Source: Ulva prolifera
Taxonomy: Eukaryota > Chlorophyta > Ulvophyceae > Ulvales > Ulvaceae
Reading direction: 5' to 3'
DNA length: 64,000 bases
Assembly (NCBI GenBank): GCA_023078555.1
Contig: CM041201.1
Location: forward strand, 6,703,172 to 6,767,171
Position 1 is the stretch's first letter, and each line of letters begins with the position of its first letter. Of this stretch, positions 47,301 to 60,577 are shown piece by piece. The position numbers and the translations under genes are program-made. The notes below the pieces were generated by a model. That model did no database searches. It was not told where the DNA came from and saw only the letters and a program-made list of their open reading frames with translations.

Positions 47301-50300
47301 CTATGCAAGGAAAGACTCCAGCAGTCTGCTACACAGCTCAGCCGGGGAAGGCAGGAGATGGCTGTCAGTAGCCAGCATTGGCAAATCCACAGCTTGCCGT
47401 GATGACAGCTCATCAGATCTGAATGTGCTCGGACGTGCGTCTACATCATCAGATTCCCTTCCACCAAACATATCCCGCAGTGACGTTTTGCTCTTGACAT
47501 GCGCCATGTTGAACCCAGCCGATTCCATCAGTTGCTGCTGCTGCTGTTCGGTCACAACAATGATCTGTCGTGTCTCAGAGATCACCAGGAGTACGGATTG
47601 TCTTCCGAGTCGACTGCACAGGGCAGAGTGAGGCGGGGCGTACAATACGCGAGCGACTGGGTCATCTACCTGCTCCCACCAAGACTGCACCTTGCCACCA
47701 CCGATATCGACCTCCATGACCCCCCATGTCTGACCAGCCCCCCTAGCCACAGCAGCAAGCGATGGTTTGCTAGGATGTGCACATATGTCCCTGATGTGCC
47801 CTTCCGCAATCCACCACGGTGTCAACGTCAACAGATTCCACACACATATACCGCCAGTACTGCCACCTATCTGTGCAGCAGCCAGAAACGCACTGGCAGG
47901 CAGGAAGCAGATATGTGCAAACTTAACATGTTCCTTGGCGGCTATGGGGAAGGGAGATCCTAGAAAGGCTGAGCATGTGCAAGTGTCAGGGTCAAAAAGC
48001 GCAACTCCATGACTTGTCCCGACAGCCACGAGGCTACCATCGGAGCTAAAAGCTGTTGAGTGCATCGAATCCCCTGCAGCAACACAGTATGTCATTCTGC
48101 GTCTGCTCACCGCAAAATTTGCCGAAGCATTCCCCTGGCAGACGCACTTACCCCAAGAAGTTGATGGGATGAAAGTCGCACCTTTGTGAGTACCAGCACT
48201 TTTGCAGTGCCAATGCCACGTGCGAGACCCGGGCTGTGCTCCCGGAACCCGCTTGAAGTGGTGCTTCCCCCAGATGCGTAGCTCACCCTTGCCTGTGTCC
48301 TGGTGCATTGAGGTGGTTGCGATGATAGCTTCATGCGGGTGGCAAGCTATGGAGGTGATGTGCCCAAAGTGCGGATCGTTCACAACACTATTCACCGTAT
48401 ACACTGTGTTGCTGCTGCCAGCGTTTTCAACGTCCCAAAATTTGAGAGCGTGCCACTGATCTGAGGCACCCTCTGAAATGGCAGGATGTGACTCGACTGT
48501 CACCAGAGTCGAGGCGTCTGTAGTGAACACGGCATGCACCACTGTTGGCTCGACCACACCTTCGCCTGCATGGACCGCAGGTCACGATCATGCACTATAG
48601 GCATTCTGAGAGAATTCTGTAGGAGCCAGAACATCATATTCCAGGTCAATCATTGCTCATGGAATCCTACCTGAAGTCTGAGCAACAACATTGCGAGGGA
48701 AAATTTGCAGTTTGGCAACATGGCAGTCCCTAGCCATATCATAAAACTGCAGCTGGGCGCCTGATGAAGGCAATACTGCATAGCCTGATCCAGGCTGTAG
48801 GGTGATCCCCTGGTTTGCCTCTGCCGGAGTTGCGGCAGCGGGGGCTGGGCGCACACCATATACCGAGCATTCTACCTGCACAGCCGAGAATTGAGTTTCC
48901 AGTGTAGAGGTGCGTTGGCAGAGGCGCAGGTGTTGACCTACTGCATGCTACTGCTGACCATGTGAGCAAGTACGAGGCAGAGTCGAGCTACCTGGACCAA
49001 ATCAGATGAGTCGCTGCAAGAACCAAGTAGTGAGGCAGGCAGCAACGCAGGCCGCAGATCATCAAGCATAGTGTTCGCACCTGCATTTCTGCCAAAGAGA
49101 CTACACGAATCACATTGTTCTTCTGTCCAACAATATACTTTGTTGGATCATCCGGGACACAGGCAATGTGTGATATCGGCCCTCCTAGACGCGGTAGATA
49201 TGTGCGCTTGAGGGTGAGTAGCTGCCACACCACAAGCACAGCCTCCTCACCCCCTGACAGCAGGTACCTCCCATCCTGTGAGAAGCACAGTGCAGCAACT
49301 GGATGTGCATGCCAGTGAATCGTGGCAACACTCATGCCAGCATTCCCGTCTTGTGGTAGGGTGCCATTCTCTTCTGCAGCAGCTGCAGCCTCTAGCCCTG
49401 TCCAGATAATGATACGCCCAGACACATCACCTGCTGCAATGTGCATGTTTGTCGAATCAAACGCGACACACTGCATGAACCGAGGGACAGTCATGTAACG
49501 TGTCAGGAGGGGTGAACCCTACACGCTGTCAATCAGGAGAACGCGGAAAGACCATGCAAGAGAAAGTGTGCATCAGAGGCACTCTCCAGGTGTTCCCCAA
49601 CTGGATGCACCCACACCTGTCTACTGTGCTCCTTGGCACACATAAATTACAACCTACCATGATAAATGCAGTCAAATCAATAGGCTGTGAATGATCCTGA
49701 GAATTCGCCACGTGTGGAAGCGTGTGAGTGCCACTGAGTGGTCTCCACGGTGTGCATGTATTGCATTGTGCAGTATGCATCAACCGGCACAAGTGCTAGC
49801 AGCTCAGAGAAACTGACTGAATTATCCTCATCATCTCAAAGGATTTGGTACGAGGAATGCAAAAGTCTTTCATCACAGCTGCAATGTCCATTTGTGCAAA
49901 ACAAGCATGCTTGCACCAACATCTAACTATGCGCTGCACAATCGGGATCAAACCATAAAGTGCAAAGCCAAATAAGCCGCAGACCAAGCGCAAAGCGGGA
50001 AACCGTTGTGGGGCATGCTACTGCATGGACACCGACCACACACTGACCATTGTATGCCATGCTGCTAACGGCTTGATCATTGCATGTTTATCAATCAGCA
50101 GTATGGCTACAAGCTCAGAGAAACTGACTGAATTATTCCTCATGATCTCTTGAGAGATTTGGTTCGAGGAATGCATAAGTTTTTCATCATGGCTGTGATG
50201 CACATCAAAGCAGATTGTGGCTTAGGCCGCGTTCGGTATTCACCAGTCTTGCACCACATGCGAGGGGCATGGTCAAAAGAAATAACAATGCGGCAGTGTA

Positions 50301-50970
50301 GTGAGAGAATCGTACCGTTATGTTACGTGTATGATGCATCCTAAATTTCAGGACGTCCGGGTGATGCGGTTTTATGCAGTGTACTGTATTTCTCTCAAAG
50401 GTTGCCACAAAATCCCGAGAAGGAGACACAGCCAGCGTTGTTCCTGGGGTGTTTAAACGTAGAATTGGTTGCCAGTCTTCAGTCTCAAGATTACATCTCC
50501 ACAGGCGTCCAGCTTCCCCATTTCGCCAGCTGGTTGACACGACAGCTAGATTCTTCCCTACCAACACCATTCCCATTATTGGTTCTTGCCGTCTTATTGT
50601 ATTCAGGCATCCCTGCTCTACCGTTTGCCACCGCCGGATACTGCCATCCGCCGATGCAGTGACAACCTGAAGTATCAGCAATTCAGAGTGAAGATCACTG
50701 ATAATCATGTGACAAGAAATCAGCTGCAGCATATGATGTTGGGTGACTTTATAAGTTCGGATGCGTTACCGTGCCATCATTTTCAGGATCGCGGCAGATG
50801 GCGGTCACTTCCGCTGTGTGGCCGGCCCACTGCGATAGGCGATCTCCAGTGACGCAGCTATACGTTCTGACGTCTCGAAAGCTGGCAACGTAGAGCTCTG
50901 TGCCATCTTGGGACGGAGTTGCTGTGGCTGTACACAGCATGCCGCCAACCAATTTGGCGCTGCTCGGCAT
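47301..50970 (-). CDS. WDR75: WDR75 / Utp17, small-subunit processome WD40 protein
   Basis: WDR75 belongs to the t-UTP subcomplex, which couples rDNA transcription to 18S pre-rRNA processing in the nucleolus. The start MPSSAKLVGGMLCTATATPS (50968-50970) fits the family's short head, followed by VRTYSCVTGDRLSQWAGH. Later exons give TASADGSIRRW (about 50,650), VAFDSTNMHIAAGDVSGRI and HWHAHPVAALCFSQDGRYLL. Next is SGGEEAVLVVWQ with LPRLGGPISHIAC (about 49,450-49,170), a WDR75 hallmark. The final large exon has LVTVESHPAISEG, LKFWDVENA, GHITSIACHP, GELRIWGKHHF and YTVNSVVNDPHFG. The C-terminus is LCSRLLESFLA, at the stop 47301-47303. A Gln run (VVTEQQQQQLMES) lies near 47,540. The intron at about 49.5-50.36 kb carries a direct repeat. 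Confidence 0.88.
49801..49892. repeat. diverged direct repeat, copy A (WDR75 intron)
   Basis: Begins AGCTCAGAGAAACTGACTGA. About 90 bases align with copy B at 50112-50203, with scattered substitutions and small indels. No coding potential is shared, and it is not a recognised element. Confidence 0.85.
50112..50203. repeat. diverged direct repeat, copy B (WDR75 intron)
   Basis: Same orientation as copy A, offset by 311 bases, in the same intron. The shared core runs from AGCTCAGAGAAACTGACTGA through GAGGAATGCA to TTTCATCA. Confidence 0.85.
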
Positions 50971-51748
50971 TCTAAACGGTCGCCCTTGGAACTATCACGC
51001 AGCTTGAGCGATCATGCAGACTCTATAACGCATATTGCAATTGTGAAGGCCTCGGTCGGCGCGGGGATCCGCATTGCACAGTTCTATCAAATGGCAGCTT
51101 GATTCCCATCAGCCTTGGCACTGCACATGGAGAAACAGAAAACAATTCGAACAGCATCACTACCTTGAGGCCTTTTGGTGCGAACGTAAAGTGTCAGAGG
51201 GAGGTGGAGCTGCACTCTGGGCATGTCTCAACAGATCAATGCAACGCCGTGCATACAGCACCAGCCCAGCCGCGGCCTTGTGGCTTCGGGGTTGCAGCAC
51301 TCGAAAAGCATGCTGGCAGCATGCGAGCACATGCAGTCTGCGACAAGAACAGCACGGAATTGCTCATGCTAGTAAAATTTGATAGTGAGTAGACATCAAG
51401 ACTTGGTCATCTTGCGCCGTGAGCCCCTACGTTAAGCAACAACTTACTGCCGACCGGGCGGCCGTAAATCGTGCAAACGCGCATTAGAGCTGACCAGGCA
51501 GGTGCAGATCATCTGGTGCTTTATATAGGTGGACATCACGGGGTTGCTCCATAGCTCTTTGCTTGGATTGCCATCAAACTGCCATCCTGTTTCGATGAAA
51601 TGGCTGCTCGCATGTACGGCAGGTACGCGTGAAAAGACGCTCGTCGAGAAGTTTAAGTCAAGTACGCAATCGAACGCTCATCATCTCTCTGTTCTGTGAT
51701 CAAGCATTGTCACGCCGTTGCCGAACTGCAGGCTGAGCTGCGGACATA
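50971..51748. other. divergent promoter region of WDR75 and the RNase M5-like gene
   Basis: 778 bases between two divergent starts. A plus frame at 51099-51392 exists but has no family features. Both promoters must lie here. Confidence 0.45.
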
Positions 51749-53109
51749 ATGCACATCAGGCCGATGTCTAGGTCGGCCAACACCATACATGGCGGGAAGT
51801 ATAACGGCTGTAGTCGATGTGGAGCCCAGCAATCTGTTCCGGCGCTGCAACATCAGTTCATGGGGGGCCAGAGCGATTGTGGTGTTGGCAAGCCTCGAAG
51901 GTCAATGTTTACACATGCTACTGTTGCATCCCAAAGGGGTGTCTCACAACGTCCGGCTCCAGGAAATCTCACGATGGCAGATCGTGGCACACAGCGTTTG
52001 CAAAGATCAGACTGGAGGGAGCAGCGTGCCGACTGGGCTGTGCTTGCTCCCCCAAGCAGGAACATGAATTTGCCTGCCCCGTTAGAGGGGAAGGCAGTCA
52101 TACTGGTGGAAGGAAGACGGGATGCAACAGCTGTGTTGCGATCGGTCAATGCCCCAGTTTTCTTCATGGGTGGCACTAATAGCCGCAAGAACCCAGTTGC
52201 CGTACAGAAGCTTCAGGCTGTTGCTAGTGCAGTCCCTGCTATCATAGTCCTCGCAGATCCAGATGCTGAAGGCGAGCGATTTCGGGGGTTCATCGCGCGT
52301 GAGTTTGGTAGCAAGTTCATGCATTCCTTCTTGCCAGTGTCCCGGGCAGTAGCCGGCGATGCCACAGACAACCATGAAGCAGGCAATGTCGGGATAGAGC
52401 ACGCGCGAGAAGCAGACATTGCAACAGCACTGCGCATGGCCCGGCCGTATGATTTACATGGCAGTGAGTTCTGTGGGGAAGACCTGGAGTCATGGGAGCT
52501 GGTCAATGCATGGGATCAATGCACAGTAAAGCACGCTGCCCTGCGGCGGGAAATAGTGTGCAACGCGTTGGGATTGGCGCGCATGGATGGCAAGAAACTC
52601 ATCAAAGCTTTGAATCACTACTCATTTCCTCGCAACAATGTGCGCCTCCATCACCAGATTGTTTTCGCATTCAGAAATGACAGGGTCATGATGCATGTGC
52701 CATCAATATGCCACGCTCTGCTAATTGCATGCCGGTGTAACGCTGCGTTGACATATTCAAACTCGTGCACCGCTGCAGGCCAAGTCCAACTGCTGGGGTG
52801 CAGGTGGAGAGGGTGGTGCAATTTGCAAATACGAGGCTTCCTGATGTTGCCAGGGTGTGGGATGCCATGAAAGGCATGCGTAAGCAGGATGAAGATCATA
52901 AGGAAGCGATTGATAGACTTGTCAACAAGTCGGCGGACGTATTTCTGTACATGTTACGTCGGCGTGCAGCTGATGCTTTAGTGCGAGGAGAAATAGAGCA
53001 GTCTGAAGCTGTCCCGTACATGCTAGCATATCTAGGAAGATGCGGATGGAGACCGTCTCCTGAATTTGCGGCAGCGTTGCATGATGTGTTTACAGGAAAT
53101 GCCAGATAG
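51749..53109 (+). CDS. RNase M5-like Toprim protein, probably plastid
   Basis: In Firmicutes RNase M5 matures 5S rRNA with a Toprim domain; plants and algae carry plastid-targeted relatives. Residues about 110-245 hold the Toprim core. The site Glu is in VILVEGRRDATAVL, followed by FFMGGTNSRKN and the acidic motif VLADPDAEGERFRGFI. Then come HSFLPVSRA and NVGIEHAREADIATAL, all typical of M5. A helical tail, ALGLARMDGKKLIKALN, matches the M5 C-terminal region. The first about 110 residues are Arg/Ser/Gln-rich without homology, consistent with a transit peptide, though MHIRPMSRSA is only the first Met. Exon 1 ends at 52639 (AAT|GTGCGC). Exon 2, 52804-53109, joins phase 0 to phase 0 and adds about 100 residues (VERVVQFANTRLPDVA ... 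HDVFTGNAR) that are not part of bacterial M5. Predicted length is about 398 residues. Confidence 0.85.
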
Positions 53110-53718
53110 AAACACAATCAAGGGAACAGATCGCTTGCCCGTGCCTTCTTAGCTCTTCTGCTGTTATGTGGCATACATGGTGCATCATGCACAGTGGGTG
53201 TTGTTGGTGCATTTATGTGCAGACAAGTTGAAAACCTGGAGTATAGGGAAGACCGGGTCAAATATAATGTGCATAGACAGGAGTCGCGGCGCAAAAACTG
53301 CACTGGAGGCCATGTTCTAATGAACGAGGTCGGCATGCTGAAGTGAGTGACCTGCTGGACACTGTGGTTGAACGCTTGGCACTGTATGATACCATGTTCC
53401 AGCCGTGCAAGTACCTATACAATCATATCGACTAATCAAACGGACGTGATCTATCCCCAAGACTTTGACGTATTGTTTGGTGGCCGTTCCGTATGCTGTA
53501 CTGCTGTGTGTGCGTTCCGCCAACGCAAAGCGTGAGGCAGCGGCAATCTCCAGGATGGCGCAAGTTACAGTCGATCGCCAAATCAAAATGGTCACGCGGC
53601 TTTTTCTTCCGCCTGTGTCGATCATAAGGCCACTGCCCGGTGCGGCGAGAATATTTGAATAGGCTTGGAAGTATGGGTCTGCCTCTTTCGAGGGAGCCTT
53701 GAACCTTAGGAGCAAGCT
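53110..53718. other. between RNase M5-like gene and TadA
   Basis: 609 bases between two same-strand genes. No coding frame is supported. It should hold the TadA promoter. Confidence 0.45.
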
Positions 53719-54954
<1,236 letters not shown>

Positions 54955-55337
54955 CAAGGTGCATGTTATTTTACCCCAGGGCTTTCGTGACATTCATCCA
55001 TAACGATCAGTTACTAGAGATAGTGAGCTTAGTGAGAGATAGTAACATTACAAACTGTGAAGAGACACAAAGAAATCTTGGACAGGTGGGTGGCTGTACC
55101 ACGCATTGCTATGAAGCAAAGAGCAGAAATGCAACGTGCGCATTGCTCGGAGATCCAGTCACAAATACATTGGGCTTGTTCATCCTGGCGGGGTCAGGCC
55201 TGCACTCTGCATGCATGTATATTGGACAGACTGTGTACCCGCTGATGCAGCTCATCTCCCTGATTGACGACTCAGTCCAGGCAGGCTGTGTGAATTGTTA
55301 CATCCTACCTCCTTCACGCCATTGCTGATTGCAGTGC
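54955..55337. other. convergent 3' region of TadA and eL31
   Basis: 383 bases; only 3' UTRs are expected. Plus frames running through here are not supported. Confidence 0.45.
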
Positions 55338-55990
55338 TCAGACAGCCTCATCGACAATTGCAGTCTGCTTGCCCTTAGTGCTGCGGTCGCTTGGGATTGT
55401 CACAAATGCATACATCTCCTCCTTAGCCTCATCGTCCTCATTCCGCCTGAACAGCACATCCAAAGTGAACTAACAGACCTGGTGCGGATGCAAGACTTGT
55501 AGCGTATGACCAAAACTGAGATGGCAGGGACAGCACGGCACTGTCGAAGGCACGAGACCGTGGAATGCACATGAATAACCACTGTTCCTCCAGCAGATTC
55601 CATCTCCTGAGGGTGGTTGTTGATGTTTGAAAGGGTGCTTAGACGGAAAGAGCACAGCATGACTTGCAAAAACGGGTGATACAGTCTTCTGACAGCCTGA
55701 ACATTCAGTAGCCGGCACCGATAGGACAAGCTCCACTTGTATGATACACACCTCCTCGAAATTTGAAGGCGCAGTCGATTGGGCACGCTGCGAACGCCCC
55801 GGCTCCAAATCTCCTTGTTGAGCCTGACGTCCAGACGCACGTCCTTGGTACCCATGGCAATCGCGGCGAACTTGCGCACCTCCTTCACGGCACGTGGAGC
55901 TCTCTTTTTGAAGTTAATGCCATGCAACCTCTTGTGGAGGTTGATGGTGTACTCACGAGTAGTTGGCTCTTTCTTACGTTTCTCCACCAT
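55338..55990 (-). CDS. RPL31: 60S ribosomal protein eL31
   Basis: eL31 sits at the polypeptide exit side of the cytosolic large subunit. Exon 1 starts [20 protein letters not shown] (55988-55990) and reads [31 protein letters not shown] and [12 protein letters not shown], ending at an AG|GTGTGT donor near 55,753. The second exon resumes near 55,436 ([18 protein letters not shown]) and ends TAIVDEAV, with the stop TGA at 55338-55340. Both sides of the join are phase 2. The length of about 115 residues is normal, with no defects. Confidence 0.96.
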
Positions 55991-57914
55991 CGCGAGGGGC
56001 TATATGGCGGATTGGTAACTTGATGAAAACCAAAAGAGGGCTTGCACAGATACCAGCGGTGCATAAGAACGTATGCGCATCTTCTGATCTATGTGTTTCG
56101 TGAGTTTCAGGTAGTCAGGGGGGGGGCCCGGGAGCGCAGGTAGCCACGCCGCCACCTGCCTGCACACACATATCGACAATTGATCCACGGACTGGGTGGG
56201 CGATACAAACTGCACATGCCGTGGCCTTTACTGCAAGCCAGATGCACCGCACATCTGGATGCACAGCAGAAACATGAACGTCGCGGGCGAGATGTATACG
56301 TTGTGTCGTGGCTCGACAGCAAAACATCCAATGGGCCAGCAAGAACGGCACCAGTACTGAGAAATCCCGTCAGTGTGGTAAGAATTCATCCGCAGAGGTC
56401 CGCCAACGATCTGTGCATCTGCCATGTGTCAAAGAAGCGCCACCAGCCCGTCACATCATCAACACCGCACCTTTTCATGCTCCAGGCATGGACAACGGCG
56501 AAGCCCCTCTGCAACACACAACTGCCGAGAAGAAATGACAGATGTCGAAAGCTTGCACATGCATACCTGTGCCCTATGCATAAACGCAGACGGTGTCTTA
56601 TCATCTGATCTTATTGTCTTATACATGCTTGAATCCAAGTGTGTGGCCGCTACGTAAGGTGGCATCTTTTGTAGGGACCGCAACGAGTGCTTGAGCTTAA
56701 ATCCAAGCGTTTCATGCACTTGCTTATGTGAAAGATATTGTCCAAATCAGGTGCAAGGATTGCACAAACATCAATGCCAATCATTGCACTGACATCGATA
56801 TAAGAGCGCTGGAACATTCACGATTACTACTGCCTACCCAGTCACTGTTCCTGTTAGGAGCTGTTCTGATGTGCCACATCAAGGTGACTCTTCATTCTCA
56901 ATGTGAAGTTGCTGCCCTGCGAGACAGTGCCTTGTCGTGTGGACACACTACAGATACGCCCTGCGGGCACTGGATTGATTTCACATGACATGCTCCGTCA
57001 GCTCGTCTTCACAATTAGAAATCGACAATCCCTATGTAACCGAAGATGAATTCGTAGAAAAGAGACTTTCTGTAAGAGCTTTCGACACAAAAGCAATGCA
57101 TGCAGGTCCCGGTATCCGTAGCTGGTCATCTAGGTCTCGGAACCCCTCCCGTCTGGCTGCTGTGCCTTTGCCTATGGCGTGCCTGTGGCATTTTTTCTCA
57201 AGACGCTTGCGTGCACGCACCATCAGTGTAACAGACCTCTTCAGTGATTTGGTTGATGGGGAGAGTCTGCAAATGCATCAACAGTCATGCACAAGACGGG
57301 ATGCATCATGAGACAAGTAAATGAGGCTGCTTGCATCAATTGATGTCGCTTCTGAGCAGCAAACCACACGATTTGTCTGGCAAGACTGCATCTGGGCAGT
57401 TGGCCTCTATGTACATGAACACATCTGCAGACGCAGTAGGATCATCAAAGCATTTTCAGCCATGCTCTGATTTGATCTGAGTGGTTGGTACACGGTTGCG
57501 TTCATGGCAGCTTTGTGTTGGCACGCTGAATAATGCGTCGTTTTCTTTGGCATGCTCTGATGCGTTACTTTGGCTGTCGAGGGCGCGTAATGGGCTGATG
57601 AAGCAAATTCACGATGCAGATGTCTTGTGGCTCTCGGAATTTGCCTTCTCAGCCGCTTTGAATCGCAGCCCTCGCCCTTGTCACCTGGATGTTCTATGGC
57701 TAGAAGTGATGTGTCCAATATGTCCACAACGCTGCGTACTGGGTAACAAGGGACGCCCGCCATTGGGACCTCACCTTGCAATGCTAAACACATCCATCAA
57801 AACTTGCTTGAGAATGTTGTCTTGTCCGGGCATGTGTCGATCCTCATCAGCCTGTGGTCGACGTTCTGTAGAGGCCCCGGTGCAGGAAGGGCCGTGAGTA
57901 CCCTCACGACAGTC
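55991..57914. other. intergenic upstream of eL31 and the NEMP gene
   Basis: 1.9 kb between divergent genes. Frames of 80-140 codons occur (e.g. 56985-57311 and 57481-57897 plus) but show no domain and have no matching joins. A 9-base G run lies at 56118-56126. An upstream exon of the NEMP gene here is possible but not needed, because that gene already starts with a signal peptide. Confidence 0.35.
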
Positions 57915-60051
57915 ATGCGTTGGCAGGTCGCTTGGCTATTGGCGTTCACCATTGCATCAAGCGTGGCATTAGGTGATGCAGTGTCCAGCCAGGACGTTGA
58001 AGTGAAAACTCATGGAGAGTCACTGGAAGTCGACCCATCCGTTCCTTTGCTTCCGTCTGCCACAAAAGAATACGTTCTGACAGGACATCATCGATGGCAA
58101 ATTAGTGACATATTCACTAGTCGGACTGTTTCACTGAAATGCACCAAGCAGGTGGGACAATCTGACTTGATGTTAGTCGATGATGCAATGTTTGGCCTCC
58201 TCGCAGAGAAAGCATGCCCTGCAGATTCAAGTTTACTCCGGCAGATCAGTCGAGGAGGTGGAAGAGCTTTACGACAAGCGCGCATCCTCCTGGTGTTCAT
58301 CTGCACTCACCTGGGATGCTTGGTTTCATAAAGCCTCCAAGCAGTGCCAGATAACGATCAGCCCATTTGGAACGACGTACATAGCTGTTGTTCCAGAGGA
58401 CGAGACACTGGCATTCCGCTCAACTTCGATGCAATGTAGCATAGCAGAGCAATCAGAGCTTTCCACGCAGCTATTGGTCTCAGGCGCTGCAGGCCTGTTC
58501 TTGTTCTTTGCAGCACCACCTCTGGCCAGATCAATCGCGTTTCGTATCAGTGTGGGTGGGACTTTGTCTGTGCTTCTGTGCACACTGATTGTTGCAATGT
58601 ACTGTTTCAGGTAACGCCACCACGCATGCCCTACGAAACTTCAGAACGACCCCTTATCTGTGCAAGCATTGCTTGGGACGTGCTTGTTGACAAAGGAACA
58701 TTTTGCAGGAGAGTAAAGCCTGGCAACACAATGATGAGCGCGGCCGCTGGCCTCACTGCCTTGGGTGTGAGTGCCACAGGCTTTGCCAAAATGTGGTTCA
58801 GGTTTCCAGATATTCCTACATTGGTCACCAATAGGTGGTTTCTGCTTTACGTTGCAGTCAGTTTCTTCATTGGCGCTGCCGTGTCATACTACTTTGATAG
58901 TGCGGACTCAAAAATTATGGACATTATTTCTGCGGCTTTGCGGCTGGTTGGGGGTTCCTTTGTGTTCTACTCATTGTGCCAGATCTGGGAAGTTGGAGCT
59001 GCTGCCGTTTTACTGCTCCTTGTGATCGCGCTCCGACCTGGAAAGAGCACTCCAAAAGCCTCTGTGATGCCCGGCACACCAGCAGGTCTGTCTTGTTGCG
59101 TGTCCTTGCCAGTCAGATAGTTGATGATAAGAACATTATGATCATGCGAGTGCACGTGCTGCTTTCAGTTCTACCATTCATACCTGTTTCTGCTGATATA
59201 TCTGCCAGAACGACTACCGGCTGTTGCGCTTACACACTTCCCGAATCATGGGGGCGTGCATGCAGATGATGACTTTGCAGTGAAAAGCCAGCAAAGTACC
59301 CCCCAATCACAAGCTCAAGTCACTCCCCAAGGTTCTCAATCATGGTCTCCGTTTCATAGGAAGAAGGGCAATCCTCAGACACATCCAATGCAGCCTACGC
59401 AAGTCGTCGAGAGGCCTGGCATGCAGAACACTGCCGATCGATTGCCCCAAAACGCGAATGCTCCAACACCAAGGTGTGATCTCAGAAGCCAATCACCAGT
59501 TGACATTTGCAATGAGGCAATGAGGCTCCTTGGATCCATGGCCACTGCTGGTGACGCGGCCATCTAATCGTATTGTTGCAGTTTGTCAGCATGTTAAGGC
59601 ATCGAGGTCGGCTTTCACAAGATCGTGTACCTACCCTCACCTGCGGCGCCCGCTGCTTTGCAGATTTCCGGAAGCGCACTCGCACTTCAGCCCCAAGGGT
59701 GGACCCATCACGCCACGGGAGTATGCAGAACAGCACCCATCAGTTTCTGCTCCTGTCATCAGCCCGGGAAGTGATTCACCATTGCTTGCAGCTGGCCTTG
59801 TTCTGAATTCTGCGACCGGGAGGATGATCAAGATTGGAGGAGGTACCTATCAGTCATTGCTGGAAAAAGGCTTTTCAATGGACCGAGAGGCTGGTGCTAT
59901 GATACCTCCGTCACGGTCTCCGGACATGTTCGCAGGAGATAACAGTACACCAAACCGCCCCAGTCCATATCAACGGCACACACGGCGGAGTGGGACTGGC
60001 AGGAGCCCAATTCATGGATCATCAAATAGCTCTGCAACATCTCCGTACTGA
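57915..60051 (+). CDS. NEMP/TMEM194-like nuclear-envelope protein (PNET2 type)
   Basis: NEMP proteins are inner-nuclear-membrane proteins that stiffen the envelope and affect chromatin; PNET2 is the plant form. The start is MRWQVAWLLAFTIASSVALG (57915), a clean signal peptide. Exon 1 ends at 58151 and exon 2 (58225-58610) gives the lumenal beta domain (QIQVYSGRSVEEVEELYD; CQITISPFGTTYIAVV). Hydrophobic segments begin at LLVSGAAGLFLFFAAPPLAR and VGGTLSVLLCTLIVAMYCF. Exon 3 (from 58709) has three or so more (SAAAGLTALGVSATG; WFLLYVAVSFFIGAAVSYY; VGAAAVLLLLVIAL) and the YFDSADSKIMDI loop. Exon 4 is hydrophilic. The last exon joins phase 2 to phase 2 (AG|A) at the acceptor TTTGCAG near 59,665, giving PRFPEAHSHFSPKGG, then ITPREYAEQH, and ends SSATSPY at 60051. 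Near the end is VLNSATGRMIKIGGGTYQSL, which is not a usual part of this family. Confidence 0.8.
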
Positions 60052-60577
60052 CACAATGCCGAGTGTGTATGTTCGATGTGCAGTACTGTAGCCAATTCAA
60101 TGGACCCCGTGTACATGATGATATGATCAGGGGATGATCTGATTTCTTCTTTCATAATCTATAATGTCGGCATGATGGGCAGTTTCTCTGTGTACATGGA
60201 AGCCTGTGCCTTGACAAGGTGTCAGCATACTGTCGAGCCTGTTCGTCGAAAAATACACGTGACGCTCAAATACAATGATACAGCTGCATGCGTGTTTGCA
60301 TTCTTCAACCAGGTAAATGTGGCTAATCGGTCCACGTGTCCAGGAGCATCCTCACATTGACACTGTGCAATCGTTCTTGTCGCAACGATGTGTTGCGATC
60401 AGGAGCTGCAGAGATGCCCCGTCACAACTGGTTTTGTTGCACACTCAGGCTTGCGCGGTTGAGAATGGTAATTTGCCGCTTCGGAACGTTTCTGTCGTCA
60501 GGCGTTTCACGCCTTGAATTCAATCCGACGATGAGCAGAACAACTCAGTAGCTACATCACGCGAGCTTGCAAAGAGG
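60052..60577. other. no gene seen
   Basis: 526 bases between two plus-strand genes; short frames only. Probably the NEMP 3' UTR and the promoter of the small membrane protein. Confidence 0.45.
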
